A stretch of DNA of 64,000 nucleotides from Vibrio crassostreae (GCF_024347415.1 NZ_AP025476.1:248001-312000), one strand, 5' to 3'; shown: positions 11,347 through 22,698, counted from the first letter of the stretch. Notes: generated by a model from the letters alone, not told the origin. Made by a program: numbers and translations.

Positions 11347-12318
11347 ATGCACTCAACATGGCAACCAGCCGCAACCATTAAGCAGTTAAAGCAACGTGCT
11401 GATATCCTTAATCAAATCCGTCAGTTCTTTGCTGAGCGAAACGTGATGGAAGTGGATACGCCTGCGATGAGCCACGCCACGGTGACGGACGTGCATTTGC
11501 ATACTTTCAAAACTGAATTCGTAGGGCCGGGTTATGCGCACGGTCAGCCCCTGTTCTTTATGACTAGCCCTGAGTTTCATATGAAACGTCTATTAGCGGC
11601 GGGCAGTGGCTGTATTTATCAAATTTGTAAGTCTTTCCGTAACGAAGAAAATGGCCGTTATCACAATCCTGAGTTCACCATGCTGGAGTGGTATCGCGTC
11701 GGTTTTGATCACCATGACCTGATGGATGAAATGGATCTGCTACTACAGCAAATCTTAAAATCAGGCGAGGCAGAACGCATGACTTACCAACAAGCCTTTA
11801 TCGATGTGTTAGGTGTGTGTCCGCTTGAAGATTCGATGGATATCCTAAAACAAGCAGCAGCGAAACTTGGGCTCAGCGATATTGCTGAGCCTGAAGAAGA
11901 TCGCGATACGCTATTGCAGCTTCTTTTCAGTATTGGGGTGGAAGCAAAGATTGGCCAACAGGTGCCAGCCTTTGTTTATGACTTCCCAGCCTCACAAGCG
12001 GCATTAGCTAAGATTAACCCCGAGGATTCGCGAGTGGCGGATCGCTTTGAGGTGTATTTCAAAGGCATCGAGTTAGCCAACGGCTTCCATGAATTAGATA
12101 AGCCACAAGAGCAGCTCAAGCGCTTTGAAGATGACAACGCCAAGCGTATTGAGATGGGCTTATCGCCTCAGCCGATTGACCATCACTTGATTGAGGCATT
12201 AAAAGCGGGTTTACCAGATTGTGCGGGTGTTGCGTTGGGTATCGATAGGCTGATTATGCTGGCTTTGGGTTACGACCACATCGATGATGTGACCGCTTTC
12301 CCGTTCCCACGTTCTTAG
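11347..12318 (+). CDS. epmA: EF-P--(R)-beta-lysine ligase EpmA (GenX/PoxA)
   Basis: A 323-residue paralog of the lysyl-tRNA synthetase catalytic core. It activates (R)-beta-lysine with ATP and attaches it to Lys34 of EF-P instead of tRNA. Class II motifs are visible: motif 2 as [20 protein letters not shown], and motif 3 near the C-terminus as GIDRLIML. It lacks the N-terminal anticodon-binding domain, as the family does. With epmB and efp it completes the pathway in this window. A hairpin follows the stop. Confidence 0.97.
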   Translation: MHSTWQPAATIKQLKQRADILNQIRQFFAERNVMEVDTPAMSHATVTDVHLHTFKTEFVGPGYAHGQPLFFMTSPEFHMKRLLAAGSGCIYQICKSFRNEENGRYHNPEFTMLEWYRVGFDHHDLMDEMDLLLQQILKSGEAERMTYQQAFIDVLGVCPLEDSMDILKQAAAKLGLSDIAEPEEDRDTLLQLLFSIGVEAKIGQQVPAFVYDFPASQAALAKINPEDSRVADRFEVYFKGIELANGFHELDKPQEQLKRFEDDNAKRIEMGLSPQPIDHHLIEALKAGLPDCAGVALGIDRLIMLALGYDHIDDVTAFPFPRS

Positions 12319-12327
12319 CTCTCTATT

Positions 12328-12358
12328 CAGCTAGTCTTACTGACGGTTTGACTAGCTG
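12328..12358. terminator. convergent hairpin between epmA and the EamA transporter
   Basis: CAGCTAGTC (12328-12336) and GACTAGCTG (12350-12358) form a 9-bp stem over the ends of two convergent genes. There is no clear T-tract. Confidence 0.5.
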
Positions 12359-13239
12359 ACCAGAATACCAGTACCCACTACGGCAACAATGGCACCTATC
12401 CAAGCGTAGGCATTTGGCCTCTGCTTGGTGTAAAGCCAGAGTATTGGTAACAACATAATCGGTGTGGTTGAAGATAACAAAGCAACCATGCCGACATTGC
12501 CTTCCTGCAACGCATACAAAATCAGCGTCATTCCCACCGCCATCGCTAAAAAGCCGTTAACTGCCGTAATCGCAAATATCTGACCATTCATCGGGTTGAT
12601 TGCGCGTGACAGCTTGGCACCTGTTAAACGAAATGCGGAGTGGGCGACAAAGGCGGTGATCATCCGAATCGCAGAAGCGGCAACAGGGTCGATATTAGTT
12701 TGCATCACGGGTTTAGCGATGATGCCACCCAGTGCTTGGCAAATCGCAGCTGTAATTCCCAGTGCAACGCCAATCCAAACGGTGCCTTTGATGGTTTCGA
12801 GTTGGTTGCTGGCTTGTCCTCGACGACCAAAGAATATCGCGGTTAATACACCACTGAACACCAAAGCTGAGCCAATTAGCTCAACAGAAGTCATGCTTTC
12901 GCTAAACAGGAAGTAACCGAGAATCGCCGAGAACACGGCATGGCAAGAGAACAGTAAGCCAGCTTGTCGTGGCCCCATGCGATTCAAACAAGCAAATAGG
13001 GCAGTATCACCAATGAAGATACCAATCAGGCCTGACAGCATCATAGGCGTCACCAGATCGGCTTCTACACTTGACCAACCACCGGTAAACCAAGCCATGC
13101 TTGATAAGATGATCGCGGTACAACCCATTCGCCAGCGACTATAGGCGAAAGAACCTAAGTGTTGAGCTGGCTTTACTGACATCAGGCTCGCAATCGCCCA
13201 AAGAAAAGCGGCAGCAAGAGCTAACCATTCGAATCCCAT
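12352..13239 (-). CDS. EamA/DMT-superfamily transporter
   Basis: A 295-residue inner-membrane protein with about ten TM helices in two EamA repeats. The first repeat is at residues 3-125 and the second at 150-290. It probably exports a small metabolite; the substrate is unknown. I chose the ATG at 13239 (MGFEWLALAAAFLW), which has AAGGA upstream and begins directly with the first TM helix. An upstream in-frame ATG at 13287 would add an unlikely charged tail. Convergent with epmA. Confidence 0.85.
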   Translation of the reverse strand: MGFEWLALAAAFLWAIASLMSVKPAQHLGSFAYSRWRMGCTAIILSSMAWFTGGWSSVEADLVTPMMLSGLIGIFIGDTALFACLNRMGPRQAGLLFSCHAVFSAILGYFLFSESMTSVELIGSALVFSGVLTAIFFGRRGQASNQLETIKGTVWIGVALGITAAICQALGGIIAKPVMQTNIDPVAASAIRMITAFVAHSAFRLTGAKLSRAINPMNGQIFAITAVNGFLAMAVGMTLILYALQEGNVGMVALLSSTTPIMLLPILWLYTKQRPNAYAWIGAIVAVVGTGILVS

Positions 13240-13395
13240 CTGAATAACATCCTTGTGTCTGGGATAAATTAGCTCATCAATATGCATTAAACCGAACTGA
13301 GAACAAAGTGATTCTTATGAAAAGAGTCACTTCAGCTATTGGTTTACGTCAGCAGCCTCTCGGTGGTGTGGTTTACTTACTTTGCTTGAGGTGAG

Positions 13396-15276
13396 TTATA
13401 CCTTAAAGCGCTCCACATCTCGGCGCATCGACTCGGCAGCGCTACTCATTTCATTGGAGCTATTGCGACTGCTTTCAGCTTGCTGTGCTAGGTCGTCAGA
13501 GGCATCTTTGATCCCTTGCGTATTACGGCTGATGTCTTCGCTTACCGCGCGTTGCTCTTCTGCAGCACTGGCTATTTGCAGTGCCATATCGTTGATTTCA
13601 GTGATGGCTTGAGTGATTTTAGAGAGGCTGCCATGAGCTTGCTCTGCGAAGCCAACGCTGTTCTCTGCCAGTTGGGTGCTGGTGGTCATGCTTTCAACGG
13701 CATGTTCGGTATTCTTCTGCAACGTATCAATCATCACGCGGATCTCTTCCGTTGAGCCATGCGTTCTTTGGCTTAACACTCGAACCTCGTCTGCGACAAC
13801 GGCAAAGCCACGACCTTGTTCACCTGCACGCGCGGCTTCAATTGCAGCATTCAGTGCCAATAGGTTGGTTTGCTCGGCAATGCCTTGAATGGTGGATAGG
13901 ATCTTGTTGATGCTTTGAGCATTACTTTCTAATTCTCGAATAACATTGGCTGCGTCTTCCACTTGAGTCGCGAGGCCAGTAATCGCATCGCGGTTTTGTT
14001 GGATAACCTCTTGGCCTTCGTTACAAGCGGTTGCAGAGGCTTGAGAAGCGGATGCGGTTAATTCGGCATGGCTCGCCACTTCGGCTGCGGTGGCCGACAT
14101 CTCATGTATCGCGGTCGCAATCTGGTTGATATCGTTTTGCTGATTCTCAACTCGAATGGAGGATTGGGTCGCCAGTTGGTTGGCCTTTTCGGCATGATTG
14201 TTAAGATCGTGACTGTGCTCTATGACGCCCTTCAACATGCATTGCATCTGGCTTAAGAATTGGTTTACAAGCTCGGCCAGTTTACCTATCTCATCCATAC
14301 GCGTGATATCAATACGTTGAGTGAGGTCACCTCTACCTTGAGCGAGTTGAGTCAGCGCTTCTGATAAGGTTTGTAATGGAGAAAGCAGGCGGTTGATCAC
14401 CATTGTGCTCGCAATCGAAATGACGATGTACAAAACCAAAGAGGTTAGGGAGATGAATTGAATCGCATCAGAGACCGCAGAGAACGCCATTTTCTTATCG
14501 ATAACAATACCTAATGACCAATCGGTATTCGGGACATTGGCAATATAGACCAGTTTATCCCCTTGGCCTGGCCAAGTTAGCGTGGTGATCATTTGATCTT
14601 GAATCAGTTGCGACACTTTGTTTGCGGTGAGTCCAGGGTTCAAACTAGTTAGTGGTTTCTGACTTAGCTCTTCATCCGTGTAGGCAACGATGTTGTTGTT
14701 ACCATCCACTAAAAACGCAAAGCCATCGTTATCCAGTTTTACATTGAGAACCGTATCAATAATGCTGGTGACGGTTAAGTCTGCTGCGAGGACACCTTGT
14801 CTTTCACCGTTGAATGCTTTCGCAAAGCTGATGACAATGCTGCCATCGAAGTCTTGATAAGGCTCGGTAATGATGAGGTTTGATGTTGCGTTGGCATCTT
14901 TGTACCAAGGGCGGGTGCGTGGGTCATAGCCTGCTGGCCAATCTTCACCTTTATCGCCATACGCGATAGTGCCATCGCTGAATCCCGCATAAACAGACAA
15001 GAACTGCCCGGCTTGTTTGGTGATCAATAACTCGCGGTCAGAATTACTATTGCTTGAAATAGTCGGCTCGTTAGCAAGCATCATATCGCTGCGAGTTGAG
15101 AGCCAATCGGCAATATAATTGGTAGTACCGACACTGACATTTTTCATTTCTTGGTTTATCGCGACTTCAGTCTCTTGAGTCAGCTGATTAACCGATATCC
15201 AAGCTTGAGCGCCACTCACGGCGGCAATAATGACCGCAATAGCGATCTGAATTTTAAATTTAATAGTATGTCTCAA
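13396..15276 (-). CDS. methyl-accepting chemotaxis protein with Cache sensor
   Basis: A 626-residue chemoreceptor. Residues about 8-26 and 280-302 are TM helices around a dCache-type periplasmic ligand domain, which contains the typical [11 protein letters not shown] motif. A HAMP domain follows ([15 protein letters not shown]). The cytoplasmic signalling tip has the conserved [20 protein letters not shown] region, for CheA/CheW contact. The DPRTRPWYK motif is common in amino-acid-sensing receptors, but the ligand is not proved. No CheR-binding pentapeptide is seen at the C-terminus (DVERFKV). Confidence 0.93.
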   Translation of the reverse strand: MRHTIKFKIQIAIAVIIAAVSGAQAWISVNQLTQETEVAINQEMKNVSVGTTNYIADWLSTRSDMMLANEPTISSNSNSDRELLITKQAGQFLSVYAGFSDGTIAYGDKGEDWPAGYDPRTRPWYKDANATSNLIITEPYQDFDGSIVISFAKAFNGERQGVLAADLTVTSIIDTVLNVKLDNDGFAFLVDGNNNIVAYTDEELSQKPLTSLNPGLTANKVSQLIQDQMITTLTWPGQGDKLVYIANVPNTDWSLGIVIDKKMAFSAVSDAIQFISLTSLVLYIVISIASTMVINRLLSPLQTLSEALTQLAQGRGDLTQRIDITRMDEIGKLAELVNQFLSQMQCMLKGVIEHSHDLNNHAEKANQLATQSSIRVENQQNDINQIATAIHEMSATAAEVASHAELTASASQASATACNEGQEVIQQNRDAITGLATQVEDAANVIRELESNAQSINKILSTIQGIAEQTNLLALNAAIEAARAGEQGRGFAVVADEVRVLSQRTHGSTEEIRVMIDTLQKNTEHAVESMTTSTQLAENSVGFAEQAHGSLSKITQAITEINDMALQIASAAEEQRAVSEDISRNTQGIKDASDDLAQQAESSRNSSNEMSSAAESMRRDVERFKV

Positions 15277-15306
15277 GGTCCATTCCTCTCTGATTAGACA
15301 AAAAAC

Positions 15307-15574
15307 TAGGGCGTGTTGACCTTTCGCGGTTCAATTTTGTTCGAGATAAAAGCGTTTTAATCGCGGCGAGGGGGAAGTAGCCTAGCCATTCTAAGCAAAT
15401 CCCCCTCAACAAAGAGTAAAACGCTTTTAGCCGAACCCTTCGGGCAGCGTTTGTTGGTCATTTCTACTGCGTTATCGGCTTCTCATGTAGGCTAGCTACA
15501 CATCAAAACCTCTGCCTTGTAGACATACCCAGCAATTCGCTGCAAAAATCAGCTCGAAAGGTCAATACGCCCTA
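15307..15574. mobile_element. MITE-like non-autonomous element with TA-flanked inverted repeats
   Basis: It fills most of the 528-bp gap upstream of the chemoreceptor. The left end GGGCGTGTTGACCTTTCG and the right end CGAAAGGTCAATACGCCC are inverted repeats with one mismatch, each flanked by TA. The body is about 264 bp and has no ORF. TA flanks fit IS630/mariner-type target duplication. From memory, related sequences are dispersed in Vibrio and Shewanella genomes. The rest of the gap (15575-15804) shows nothing I can name. Confidence 0.65.
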
Positions 15575-15804
15575 ATGACAGTGACGTACTTGATGGTGAA
15601 TTAATGTGTCTCTGATGCGTGTATATTGCCGCTGTCTCGGTAGTATTAAACGTGTTTAAAATCAAAAATCTAAAATGAATCATCGTTATTTTTAATAAAC
15701 CGTGAAGTAGAATCACAATTATCTATCGATAAAAAAACTGATAAACCCACCAGATAGCGAAATCACTATTGCTATCTGATGGGCTGTAGTGAGGCGTTAA
15801 CGTG

Positions 15805-17220
15805 CTAGGTGATGATAAACAGCGCGAGGTAAACCATCAGCAAGCCGACAATACCCAAGATGATACCCATCTTAGCCATGTCTTTGCTTTCGATAAGTCC
15901 GGTTGAGTAAGCCAGTGAGTTTGGTGGTGTCGATACTGGAAGAATCATGCCGAGTGATGCTGAGAAGGCAACTACAACCAGCAAGCCTTGCAGGCCACCA
16001 ATCGAAACTAGGCTTTCCATTGAAGCACCAATCGCAGCGGCTATCGGCATCAGTAAGTTGGCGGTAGCGGTGTTTGACATGAAGTTCGCCATCAACCAAC
16101 ACACGATAGATAGTGTGAGAACTACGGCTGCTGGAGAGAGCGACTCATAGTCAATCGCGTGTGCTAACGCTGCTGCTAAACCTGTCTTATCAAGCCCGAT
16201 ACCAATCGCAATACCACCTGCAACCAGCCACAACACGTCCCAGTTAATCAGCTTGAGCTCTTCTTTGCCCATGATGCCTGTAAGAGTGAAGACAGCCAGT
16301 GGAATGATAGAGACCACATAAGTGTTCATGCCATGCAGCTTGGTGGTCATCCACAATAAGATGGTCGCAGCGAAGGTGATGTAAACCACAATCGCTCGCC
16401 AACTCTTTCTGAATTGTCCATCGAGCTTGAGCACCATGTTTTTCTGCTTGGAAGGAAAGATTTTCTGAAGAAGGAACCAAGCAATGGTGAGTTGGATGAT
16501 CACAAAAGGTAAGCCCATCATCATCCAGCTGAGGAAGTCGATGGTGTTTTCACCAGTTAGGTATTGTAGTGCAATGGCATTGGGTGGCGTGCCGATCGGT
16601 GTCGCGATACCACCAGTATTGGCAGCGATTGGAATACACAACACGAGCGCTTTGATCCCCATGTCGCCTTTTGGTGCAGAAGCTACGATAGGACCGAGTA
16701 GCGCCAGCATCATTACCGTAGTTGCGGTATTCGACATGAACATCGAGAACACTGCGGTGATCAACATTAAACCCAGCATGATGAAGCGCGGCTCGGTACC
16801 AAATGGCTTAAGCAGTACTCGAGCTAGGTTGTTATCGAGTTCGTACTTGGATGCAGAGATCGCAAGAGCAAAACCACCCATGAATAGGATGATGATTGGC
16901 GATGAAAATGCACCGAATATATCGGTATATTTGATTAACTCACCGAGATCGTGTCCTGCAGGTGGATTTCTAAACAGGTGTAAGCCTTTGTCAGAAATCA
17001 TTACCAGCTCAAGTGCAATGATCAGTATTGAGGTAGCGAAAACCGGAACTGGTTCAAGCACCCACAGCAGAGCTGCCAATAAGAATATCGCCAACAAGCG
17101 GTGTTGAATCAGCGTGAGATCATCGATTGGTATTGAATCTATCGGCATGAACAACACGCCTAAGGGAATCGCAAAACAAATCAACAGCTTGACCAGAACG
17201 CCAACATTGAGTTTAGGCAT
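15805..17220 (-). CDS. DASS (SLC13) family sodium:carboxylate transporter
   Basis: A 471-residue inner-membrane transporter with about 12 hydrophobic segments. Two SNT motifs mark the sodium and substrate sites: MSNTATTVMML in the N-terminal half and MSNTATANLLMP in the C-terminal half. The family imports di- or tricarboxylates or sulfate with Na+; the exact substrate is not clear. The start is the ATG at 17220 (MPKLNVG), with AGGG nine bases upstream; the codon two positions earlier is TTG. Monocistronic. Confidence 0.88.
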   Translation of the reverse strand: MPKLNVGVLVKLLICFAIPLGVLFMPIDSIPIDDLTLIQHRLLAIFLLAALLWVLEPVPVFATSILIIALELVMISDKGLHLFRNPPAGHDLGELIKYTDIFGAFSSPIIILFMGGFALAISASKYELDNNLARVLLKPFGTEPRFIMLGLMLITAVFSMFMSNTATTVMMLALLGPIVASAPKGDMGIKALVLCIPIAANTGGIATPIGTPPNAIALQYLTGENTIDFLSWMMMGLPFVIIQLTIAWFLLQKIFPSKQKNMVLKLDGQFRKSWRAIVVYITFAATILLWMTTKLHGMNTYVVSIIPLAVFTLTGIMGKEELKLINWDVLWLVAGGIAIGIGLDKTGLAAALAHAIDYESLSPAAVVLTLSIVCWLMANFMSNTATANLLMPIAAAIGASMESLVSIGGLQGLLVVVAFSASLGMILPVSTPPNSLAYSTGLIESKDMAKMGIILGIVGLLMVYLALFIIT

Positions 17221-17226
17221 GTACAA

Positions 17227-17478
17227 AGACCCTATGAATAAAATATCTTCAAATAGAGTAAGTTATCTGGATTTTTGGTACTTGGAGACGGGTTGTAAAA
17301 TCGAAAAGTTGTTTAAGGTTTCGACAGTTGTTTTGTTTTTGGTCAATCTTTTATCTGGGCAATTAGAGGCAAGAGTGAGAAGCAACAGGTGGCTGGGCTG
17401 GGCTGGGCTTGAGGATTGAGGTTTGAAAGCTTGGGTTGTTAGAGCTTGAGTAGCAAATGAATTGGTAGAGTTAAGAAA
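17227..17478. other. intergenic region without recognised genes
   Basis: This is part of a 320-bp gap between the DASS transporter and psd. It contains a short GGGCT microrepeat (GGCTGGGCTGGGCTGGGCTT) near 17392-17410. I see no ORF with a ribosome site and no RNA gene. Confidence 0.5.
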
Positions 17479-17526
17479 AAGGCGCGTTCTTCTCTAAATA
17501 CAGAAAGATAACACGCCTTTAAAACT
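17479..17526 (-). terminator. psd terminator
   Basis: AAAGGCGCGTT and AACACGCCTTT pair with one mismatch across about 25 nt. On the minus strand a T-run follows, just after the psd stop. Confidence 0.6.
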
Positions 17527-17546
17527 AAATGAGTTAACTCAAACCG

Positions 17547-18458
17547 TTAAGCTTGGTCGGTGTTCTCTGCTGAATCTACAGTTTCAGTCTCAACTTCTTT
17601 ACCCGCAATATGCGCGAAAGGGGTACCAAGAACGGTTTTCTCACCATTTTGCATCGTGTCGTCAAACTTGATTGCATCTTTAGCGAACAGGTTGATAACC
17701 GTTGAACCAAGCTTAAAGCGACCCATCTCTTCGCCTTTCTTCAAGATGATAGCGTTATTGCCTTGTGCTGGGTAATCCCATTTGTACACAGAGTTACCAC
17801 GCGGTGGCGTGATGGTGCCAGCCCATACTTGCTCAATGCTGCCTACGATCGTTGCGCCAACCAACACCTGTGCCATTGGGCCAAATTCCGTATCGAAGAT
17901 ACAAACCACACGCTCGTTACGTGCAAATAGGTTTGGAACGTTCTCTGCCGTTAATGGGTTAACTGAGAAAAGATCACCCGGAACGTAGATCATCTGGCGT
18001 AGTGTGCCGTCGCATGGCATATGCACGCGGTGGTAATCACTTGGAGACAGGTAAAGTGTTGCGAATTCGCCGTCTTTAAACTCATCCGCTAGCGCTGCAT
18101 CACCACCCAATAGCTCGCGAGCTGAGTAGTCATGGCCTTTAGCTTGAATAAGTTGGCCGTCAGTAATTGGGCCAAATTGGCTTACACGTGCATCTGCAGG
18201 GTGAACAATAACAGACTCGCCTTCAGCGATAGGGCGCATGCCTTCTTTCAATTCACGCACGAAGAATTCATTGAATGTTTTAAAGTGTTTTGGATCGCTA
18301 TGCAGAGCTTCATCCATGTTCACTTTGTATTGCTTGATGAACCAGTTGATGATCGCTGTCGTTAAGCCGCCCGCTTTAGCAGACGCAAGTTTGCCGACTA
18401 GACGAGTCAGTCCATGTTGTGGAATCCAGTACTGCAATCCAACTTTAATCTTATCCAT
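17547..18458 (-). CDS. psd: phosphatidylserine decarboxylase proenzyme
   Basis: A 303-residue inner-membrane enzyme that turns phosphatidylserine into phosphatidylethanolamine. The LGST self-cleavage motif is present, with Ser252 as the predicted pyruvoyl residue. Cleavage gives a large beta and a small alpha chain. The His/Asp catalytic segments ([22 protein letters not shown]) are intact. The C-terminus has an acidic extension ([14 protein letters not shown]). It lies downstream of rsgA on the same strand, 125 bp away, as in E. coli. Confidence 0.97.
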   Translation of the reverse strand: MDKIKVGLQYWIPQHGLTRLVGKLASAKAGGLTTAIINWFIKQYKVNMDEALHSDPKHFKTFNEFFVRELKEGMRPIAEGESVIVHPADARVSQFGPITDGQLIQAKGHDYSARELLGGDAALADEFKDGEFATLYLSPSDYHRVHMPCDGTLRQMIYVPGDLFSVNPLTAENVPNLFARNERVVCIFDTEFGPMAQVLVGATIVGSIEQVWAGTITPPRGNSVYKWDYPAQGNNAIILKKGEEMGRFKLGSTVINLFAKDAIKFDDTMQNGEKTVLGTPFAHIAGKEVETETVDSAENTDQA

Positions 18459-18583
18459 TGTATTAATTTTCCAATGCTAATTGTGTTTCAATTAAATCTG
18501 TCGATGACGGTTTAGGGCGCGAGATGTTACTTAAATTCGCGCCAATTGTCAGTAAATGCACACATTTGTTCACAAAAACGCGA

Positions 18584-19639
18584 TTAGAGATCGGCTTTTT
18601 TGTTGCGTGAATACTGACGGTTATCTTTGTTACTCGCCATGCTTTCAATGATACGGTGGTAGTTGTCGAAACGTAATCGACTGATCTTGCCGTTTTCTAC
18701 CGCTTCGCGCAGGATGCAGCCTGGGTCATCGTTGTGTTTACAGTCGCGGAATTTACAACCGCCAAGGTAAGGCTTGAACTCGATGAAGGCCTCCGTGATT
18801 TCGTCGGCTTCTAGGTGCCATAGGCCGAATTCACGAACTCCTGGAGAATCAATAAGATCACCGCCTGAAGGGAAGTGGTACAAACGAGCTGCCGTGGTGG
18901 TATGTTGGCCAAGACCTGAGTTCTCAGACACTTCGCCCTCTTCAATGTCTAGCGTTGGCATTAATGCATTCACTAGGCTTGATTTACCCACACCTGATTG
19001 ACCAACAAAGATGTTGATACGGTCTTTGAGTTCAGCTTCCAGCTCTTTGATGCCGTAGCCAGACTCTTTACTCACGAACATCACTTTGTAGCCGATCTTC
19101 TCGTACTCTTTAAGTGTTTCACGGTATTCAGCAATCTGCTCATCAGTCAGCAGGTCGACCTTATTCAGCACAACAAGCGGCGCGATGTTCACTGTTTCTG
19201 AAGCGATTAAATAGCGGTCGATAATATTAAGTGATAGCTCTGGTAACACAGCCGATACGATAACCATTTGGTCAACGTTCGCAGCAACCGGCTTTAGGCC
19301 ATCGTAGTAATCAGGACGAGTCAGCATTGAAGTTCTCGGTTCAACCGCTTCCACAACGCCAGAAATGCCGGCCATGGATTCTAAGCCTGCGCGCCAAGTC
19401 ACTCGGTCACCAGAAACTAAAGTCTCGATACTACGGCGTAAGTTACAACGATGAACTTCGTTAGTTTCAAGATCTTCGATATCGGCATGTTGGCCAAAGC
19501 GCGTAATTACGAGTCCGCTTTTGGTTCCACCAAGCATGTTCTCATCCCACTGGATAGAATCTTCTTTCTTGAGTCGCTTGTTCTGGTTGCTACGTACTCG
19601 ACGTACTTGACCTTTGGTTAACTTCTTTTTTTTAGCCAC
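18584..19639 (-). CDS. rsgA: ribosome small-subunit biogenesis GTPase RsgA
   Basis: A 351-residue circularly permuted GTPase that acts late in 30S maturation. The order is a basic N-terminus ([21 protein letters not shown]), an OB-fold, the GTPase domain, then a zinc domain. The G4 motif NKVD precedes the P-loop GQSGVGKSS, which shows the permutation. The zinc-binding Cys/His set is in [14 protein letters not shown]. The start is GTG at 19639. Divergent from orn. Confidence 0.97.
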   Translation of the reverse strand: MAKKKKLTKGQVRRVRSNQNKRLKKEDSIQWDENMLGGTKSGLVITRFGQHADIEDLETNEVHRCNLRRSIETLVSGDRVTWRAGLESMAGISGVVEAVEPRTSMLTRPDYYDGLKPVAANVDQMVIVSAVLPELSLNIIDRYLIASETVNIAPLVVLNKVDLLTDEQIAEYRETLKEYEKIGYKVMFVSKESGYGIKELEAELKDRINIFVGQSGVGKSSLVNALMPTLDIEEGEVSENSGLGQHTTTAARLYHFPSGGDLIDSPGVREFGLWHLEADEITEAFIEFKPYLGGCKFRDCKHNDDPGCILREAVENGKISRLRFDNYHRIIESMASNKDNRQYSRNKKADL

Positions 19640-19789
19640 AATTTTTCACTTAACACATCTAACTTGATGATTGGGGACTCAAACTGGATGTTGCTGGTAC
19701 CACATGATTTCGATGGTCCTAAAGCTAGTTTGAGTATAGTTATTTGGGTATAGTACCTCTTTTACACATAAACAAATAGGCGACGCCTT

Positions 19790-20335
19790 ATGTCCTTTAG
19801 CGATCAGAACCTTATTTGGGTTGATCTAGAGATGACAGGACTTGATCCTGAAACTCATAAAATCATTGAAATTGCTACTATCGTTACTGATAGTGAGCTT
19901 AACATCCTGGCTGAAGGACCTGTTTTGGCTATTCACCAACCTCAGAGTGAATTGGACAAGATGGACGAGTGGTGCACAACGACTCACACTGGTAGCGGTC
20001 TCGTGAAGCGAATTCAAGAAAGCACCGTTTCAGAGCAAGATGCCATCCAACAAACGATTGAGTTTCTTGAAAAATGGGTACCAAAAGGTAAGTCACCGAT
20101 TTGTGGTAACAGCATTGGTCAAGACCGCCGTTTCCTATACAAGCACATGCCTGAGTTGGAAGAGTACTTCCACTACCGTTATGTTGACGTTAGCACTCTG
20201 AAAGAGCTGACTCGTCGTTGGAAACCTGAAGTGTTAGATGGTTTTTCTAAGTCGGGAAGTCACCTTGCGTTAGACGATATTCGAGAGTCGATCGCCGAGC
20301 TGCAGTACTACCGAAAAACGATTATTAACATCTAG
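19790..20335 (+). CDS. orn: oligoribonuclease
   Basis: A 181-residue 3'-5' exonuclease of the DEDDh family. It degrades RNA dinucleotides, including pGpG from cyclic di-GMP turnover, and is usually essential. The first motif is [10 protein letters not shown] with Asp12 and Glu14; later acidic motifs and [11 protein letters not shown] carry the remaining metal and general-base residues. Length is normal. Divergent from rsgA and followed by the tRNA array, as in E. coli. Confidence 0.97.
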   Translation: MSFSDQNLIWVDLEMTGLDPETHKIIEIATIVTDSELNILAEGPVLAIHQPQSELDKMDEWCTTTHTGSGLVKRIQESTVSEQDAIQQTIEFLEKWVPKGKSPICGNSIGQDRRFLYKHMPELEEYFHYRYVDVSTLKELTRRWKPEVLDGFSKSGSHLALDDIRESIAELQYYRKTIINI

Positions 20336-20452
20336 TCGGATAAAATGATCACGTTTATCTAACTTTTCAGGGACATAAGAGCTAATTTTTTTGCAAATCT
20401 GTGTGCTTTTACAGCAGTTGAGTAAAAAGTTTCGTAATTTTGCATTAAGGAC

Positions 20453-20480
20453 TTGCATCACAAAAAAATGCTCTTATAAT
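20453..20480 (+). promoter_or_regulatory. stable-RNA promoter of the tRNA array
   Basis: TTGCAT at 20453-20458 and a perfect TATAAT at 20475-20480 are 16 bp apart. A GC-rich discriminator (CGCAGCCC) follows, as expected for growth-rate-controlled tRNA promoters. Confidence 0.75.
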
Positions 20481-20515
20481 TCGCAGCCCTGAACGGCGAA
20501 AGACGTTTTCAGATT

Positions 20516-20591
20516 GCGATACTAGCTCAGTTGGTAGAGCGCAACCTTGCCAAGGTTGAGGTCATCGGTTCGAACCCGATGTATCGCTCCA
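20516..20591 (+). tRNA. tRNA-Gly(GCC) 1
   Basis: A 76-nt cloverleaf with anticodon loop TTGCCAA, acceptor GCGATAC/GTATCGC, T-loop TTCGAAC and an encoded CCA. Confidence 0.98.
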
Positions 20592-20644
20592 ATTTGTAGG
20601 TTACGGCGAAAGCGGTAATCGAAAGGTGAAAGACCTTTTATAAT

Positions 20645-20720
20645 GCGATACTAGCTCAGTTGGTAGAGCGCAACCTTGCCAAGGTTGAGGTCATCGGTTC
20701 GAACCCGATGTATCGCTCCA
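20645..20720 (+). tRNA. tRNA-Gly(GCC) 2
   Basis: Identical by eye to copy 1, 53 bp downstream, with encoded CCA. Confidence 0.98.
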
Positions 20721-20756
20721 AATTAAAGAATCATCAACTTAATTGATGCATCCGGA

Positions 20757-20833
<77 letters not shown>

Positions 20834-20908
20834 CATTACAGTTAAGCGCTATCTGTTGTCCAAGACGGTAAGAGCTGCCCAAGGCAGTAAGAGCAGCGAT
20901 TAACTTAT

Positions 20909-20984
20909 GCGATACTAGCTCAGTTGGTAGAGCGCAACCTTGCCAAGGTTGAGGTCATCGGTTCGAACCCGATGTATCGCTCCA
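20909..20984 (+). tRNA. tRNA-Gly(GCC) 3
   Basis: Same sequence as Gly copy 1, anticodon GCC. Confidence 0.98.
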
Positions 20985-21020
20985 AATTAAAGAATCATCA
21001 ACTTAATTGATGCATCCGGA

Positions 21021-21097
<77 letters not shown>

Positions 21098-21153
21098 CAT
21101 TACAGTTAGTCGCCATTTATTGCCTAGGGCAGTAAGAGCAGCGGTTAACTAAT

Positions 21154-21229
21154 GCGATACTAGCTCAGTTGGTAGAGCGCAACCTTGCCAAGGTTGAGGT
21201 CATCGGTTCGAACCCGATGTATCGCTCCA
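21154..21229 (+). tRNA. tRNA-Gly(GCC) 4
   Basis: Same sequence as Gly copy 1. Confidence 0.98.
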
Positions 21230-21278
21230 AATTAGCCTTTTTAAGGCAAGACTCATTGACTTAAACAATGCATCCGGA

Positions 21279-21355
<77 letters not shown>

Positions 21356-21411
21356 CATTACAGTTAAGCGCTATCTGTTGCCCAAGGCAGTAAGAGCAGC
21401 GAATAACTAAT

Positions 21412-21487
21412 GCGATACTAGCTCAGTTGGTAGAGCGCAACCTTGCCAAGGTTGAGGTCATCGGTTCGAACCCGATGTATCGCTCCA
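21412..21487 (+). tRNA. tRNA-Gly(GCC) 5
   Basis: Same sequence as Gly copy 1. Confidence 0.98.
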
Positions 21488-21536
21488 AATTAGCCTTTTA
21501 AAGGCAAGACTCATTGACTTAAACAATGCATCCGGA

Positions 21537-21613
<77 letters not shown>

Positions 21614-21669
21614 CATTACAGTTAAGCGCTATCTGTTGCCCAAGGCAGTAAGAGCAGCGAATAACTAAT

Positions 21670-21745
21670 GCGATACTAGCTCAGTTGGTAGAGCGCAACC
21701 TTGCCAAGGTTGAGGTCATCGGTTCGAACCCGATGTATCGCTCCA
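21670..21745 (+). tRNA. tRNA-Gly(GCC) 6
   Basis: Same sequence as Gly copy 1. Confidence 0.98.
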
Positions 21746-21794
21746 AATTAGCCTTTTAAAGGCAAGACTCATTGACTTAAACAATGCATCCGGA

Positions 21795-21871
<77 letters not shown>

Positions 21872-21927
21872 CATTACAGTTAAGCGCTATCTGTTGCCCA
21901 AGGCAGTAAGAGCAGCGAATAACTAAT

Positions 21928-22003
21928 GCGATACTAGCTCAGTTGGTAGAGCGCAACCTTGCCAAGGTTGAGGTCATCGGTTCGAACCCGATGTATCGCT
22001 CCA
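21928..22003 (+). tRNA. tRNA-Gly(GCC) 7
   Basis: Same sequence as Gly copy 1. Confidence 0.98.
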
Positions 22004-22052
22004 AATTAGCCTTTTAAAGGCAAGACTCATTGACTTAAACAATGCATCCGGA

Positions 22053-22129
<77 letters not shown>

Positions 22130-22185
22130 CATTACAGTTAAGCGCTATCTGTTGCCCAAGGCAGTAAGAGCAGCGAATAACTAAT

Positions 22186-22261
22186 GCGATACTAGCTCAG
22201 TTGGTAGAGCGCAACCTTGCCAAGGTTGAGGTCATCGGTTCGAACCCGATGTATCGCTCCA
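22186..22261 (+). tRNA. tRNA-Gly(GCC) 8
   Basis: Same sequence as Gly copy 1. Confidence 0.98.
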
Positions 22262-22328
22262 AATTAGCCTTTTAAAGGCAAGATTCATTGTCTTAAACGA
22301 TAATGATGCGAAAAGAAAAACATCCGGA

Positions 22329-22405
<77 letters not shown>

Positions 22406-22461
22406 CATTACAGTTAAGCGCTATCTGTTGCCCAAGGCAGTAAGAGCAGCGATTAACTAAT

Positions 22462-22537
22462 GCGATACTAGCTCAGTTGGTAGAGCGCAACCTTGCCAAG
22501 GTTGAGGTCATCGGTTCGAACCCGATGTATCGCTCCA
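22462..22537 (+). tRNA. tRNA-Gly(GCC) 9
   Basis: Last tRNA of the array, same sequence as Gly copy 1. Confidence 0.98.
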
Positions 22538-22670
22538 GCTTTCTTCTAAAAAGCTATTAAGACTCTTTAAACCACCGTGTTTTTCTTTAGATCACAGAGT
22601 TTAAAGGCGACCTTAAAGGTCACGCTCTTTCTTTAATGCTGCGAAGCATAATCTCCCCAAAAAGCAAATA

Positions 22671-22698
22671 ATCCTCCATCATGGTGGATATTTTTTTG
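22671..22698 (+). terminator. likely terminator of the tRNA array
   Basis: ATCCTCCA / TGGTGGAT pair with one internal mismatch around a TCA loop, followed by ATTTTTTT. Confidence 0.7.
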
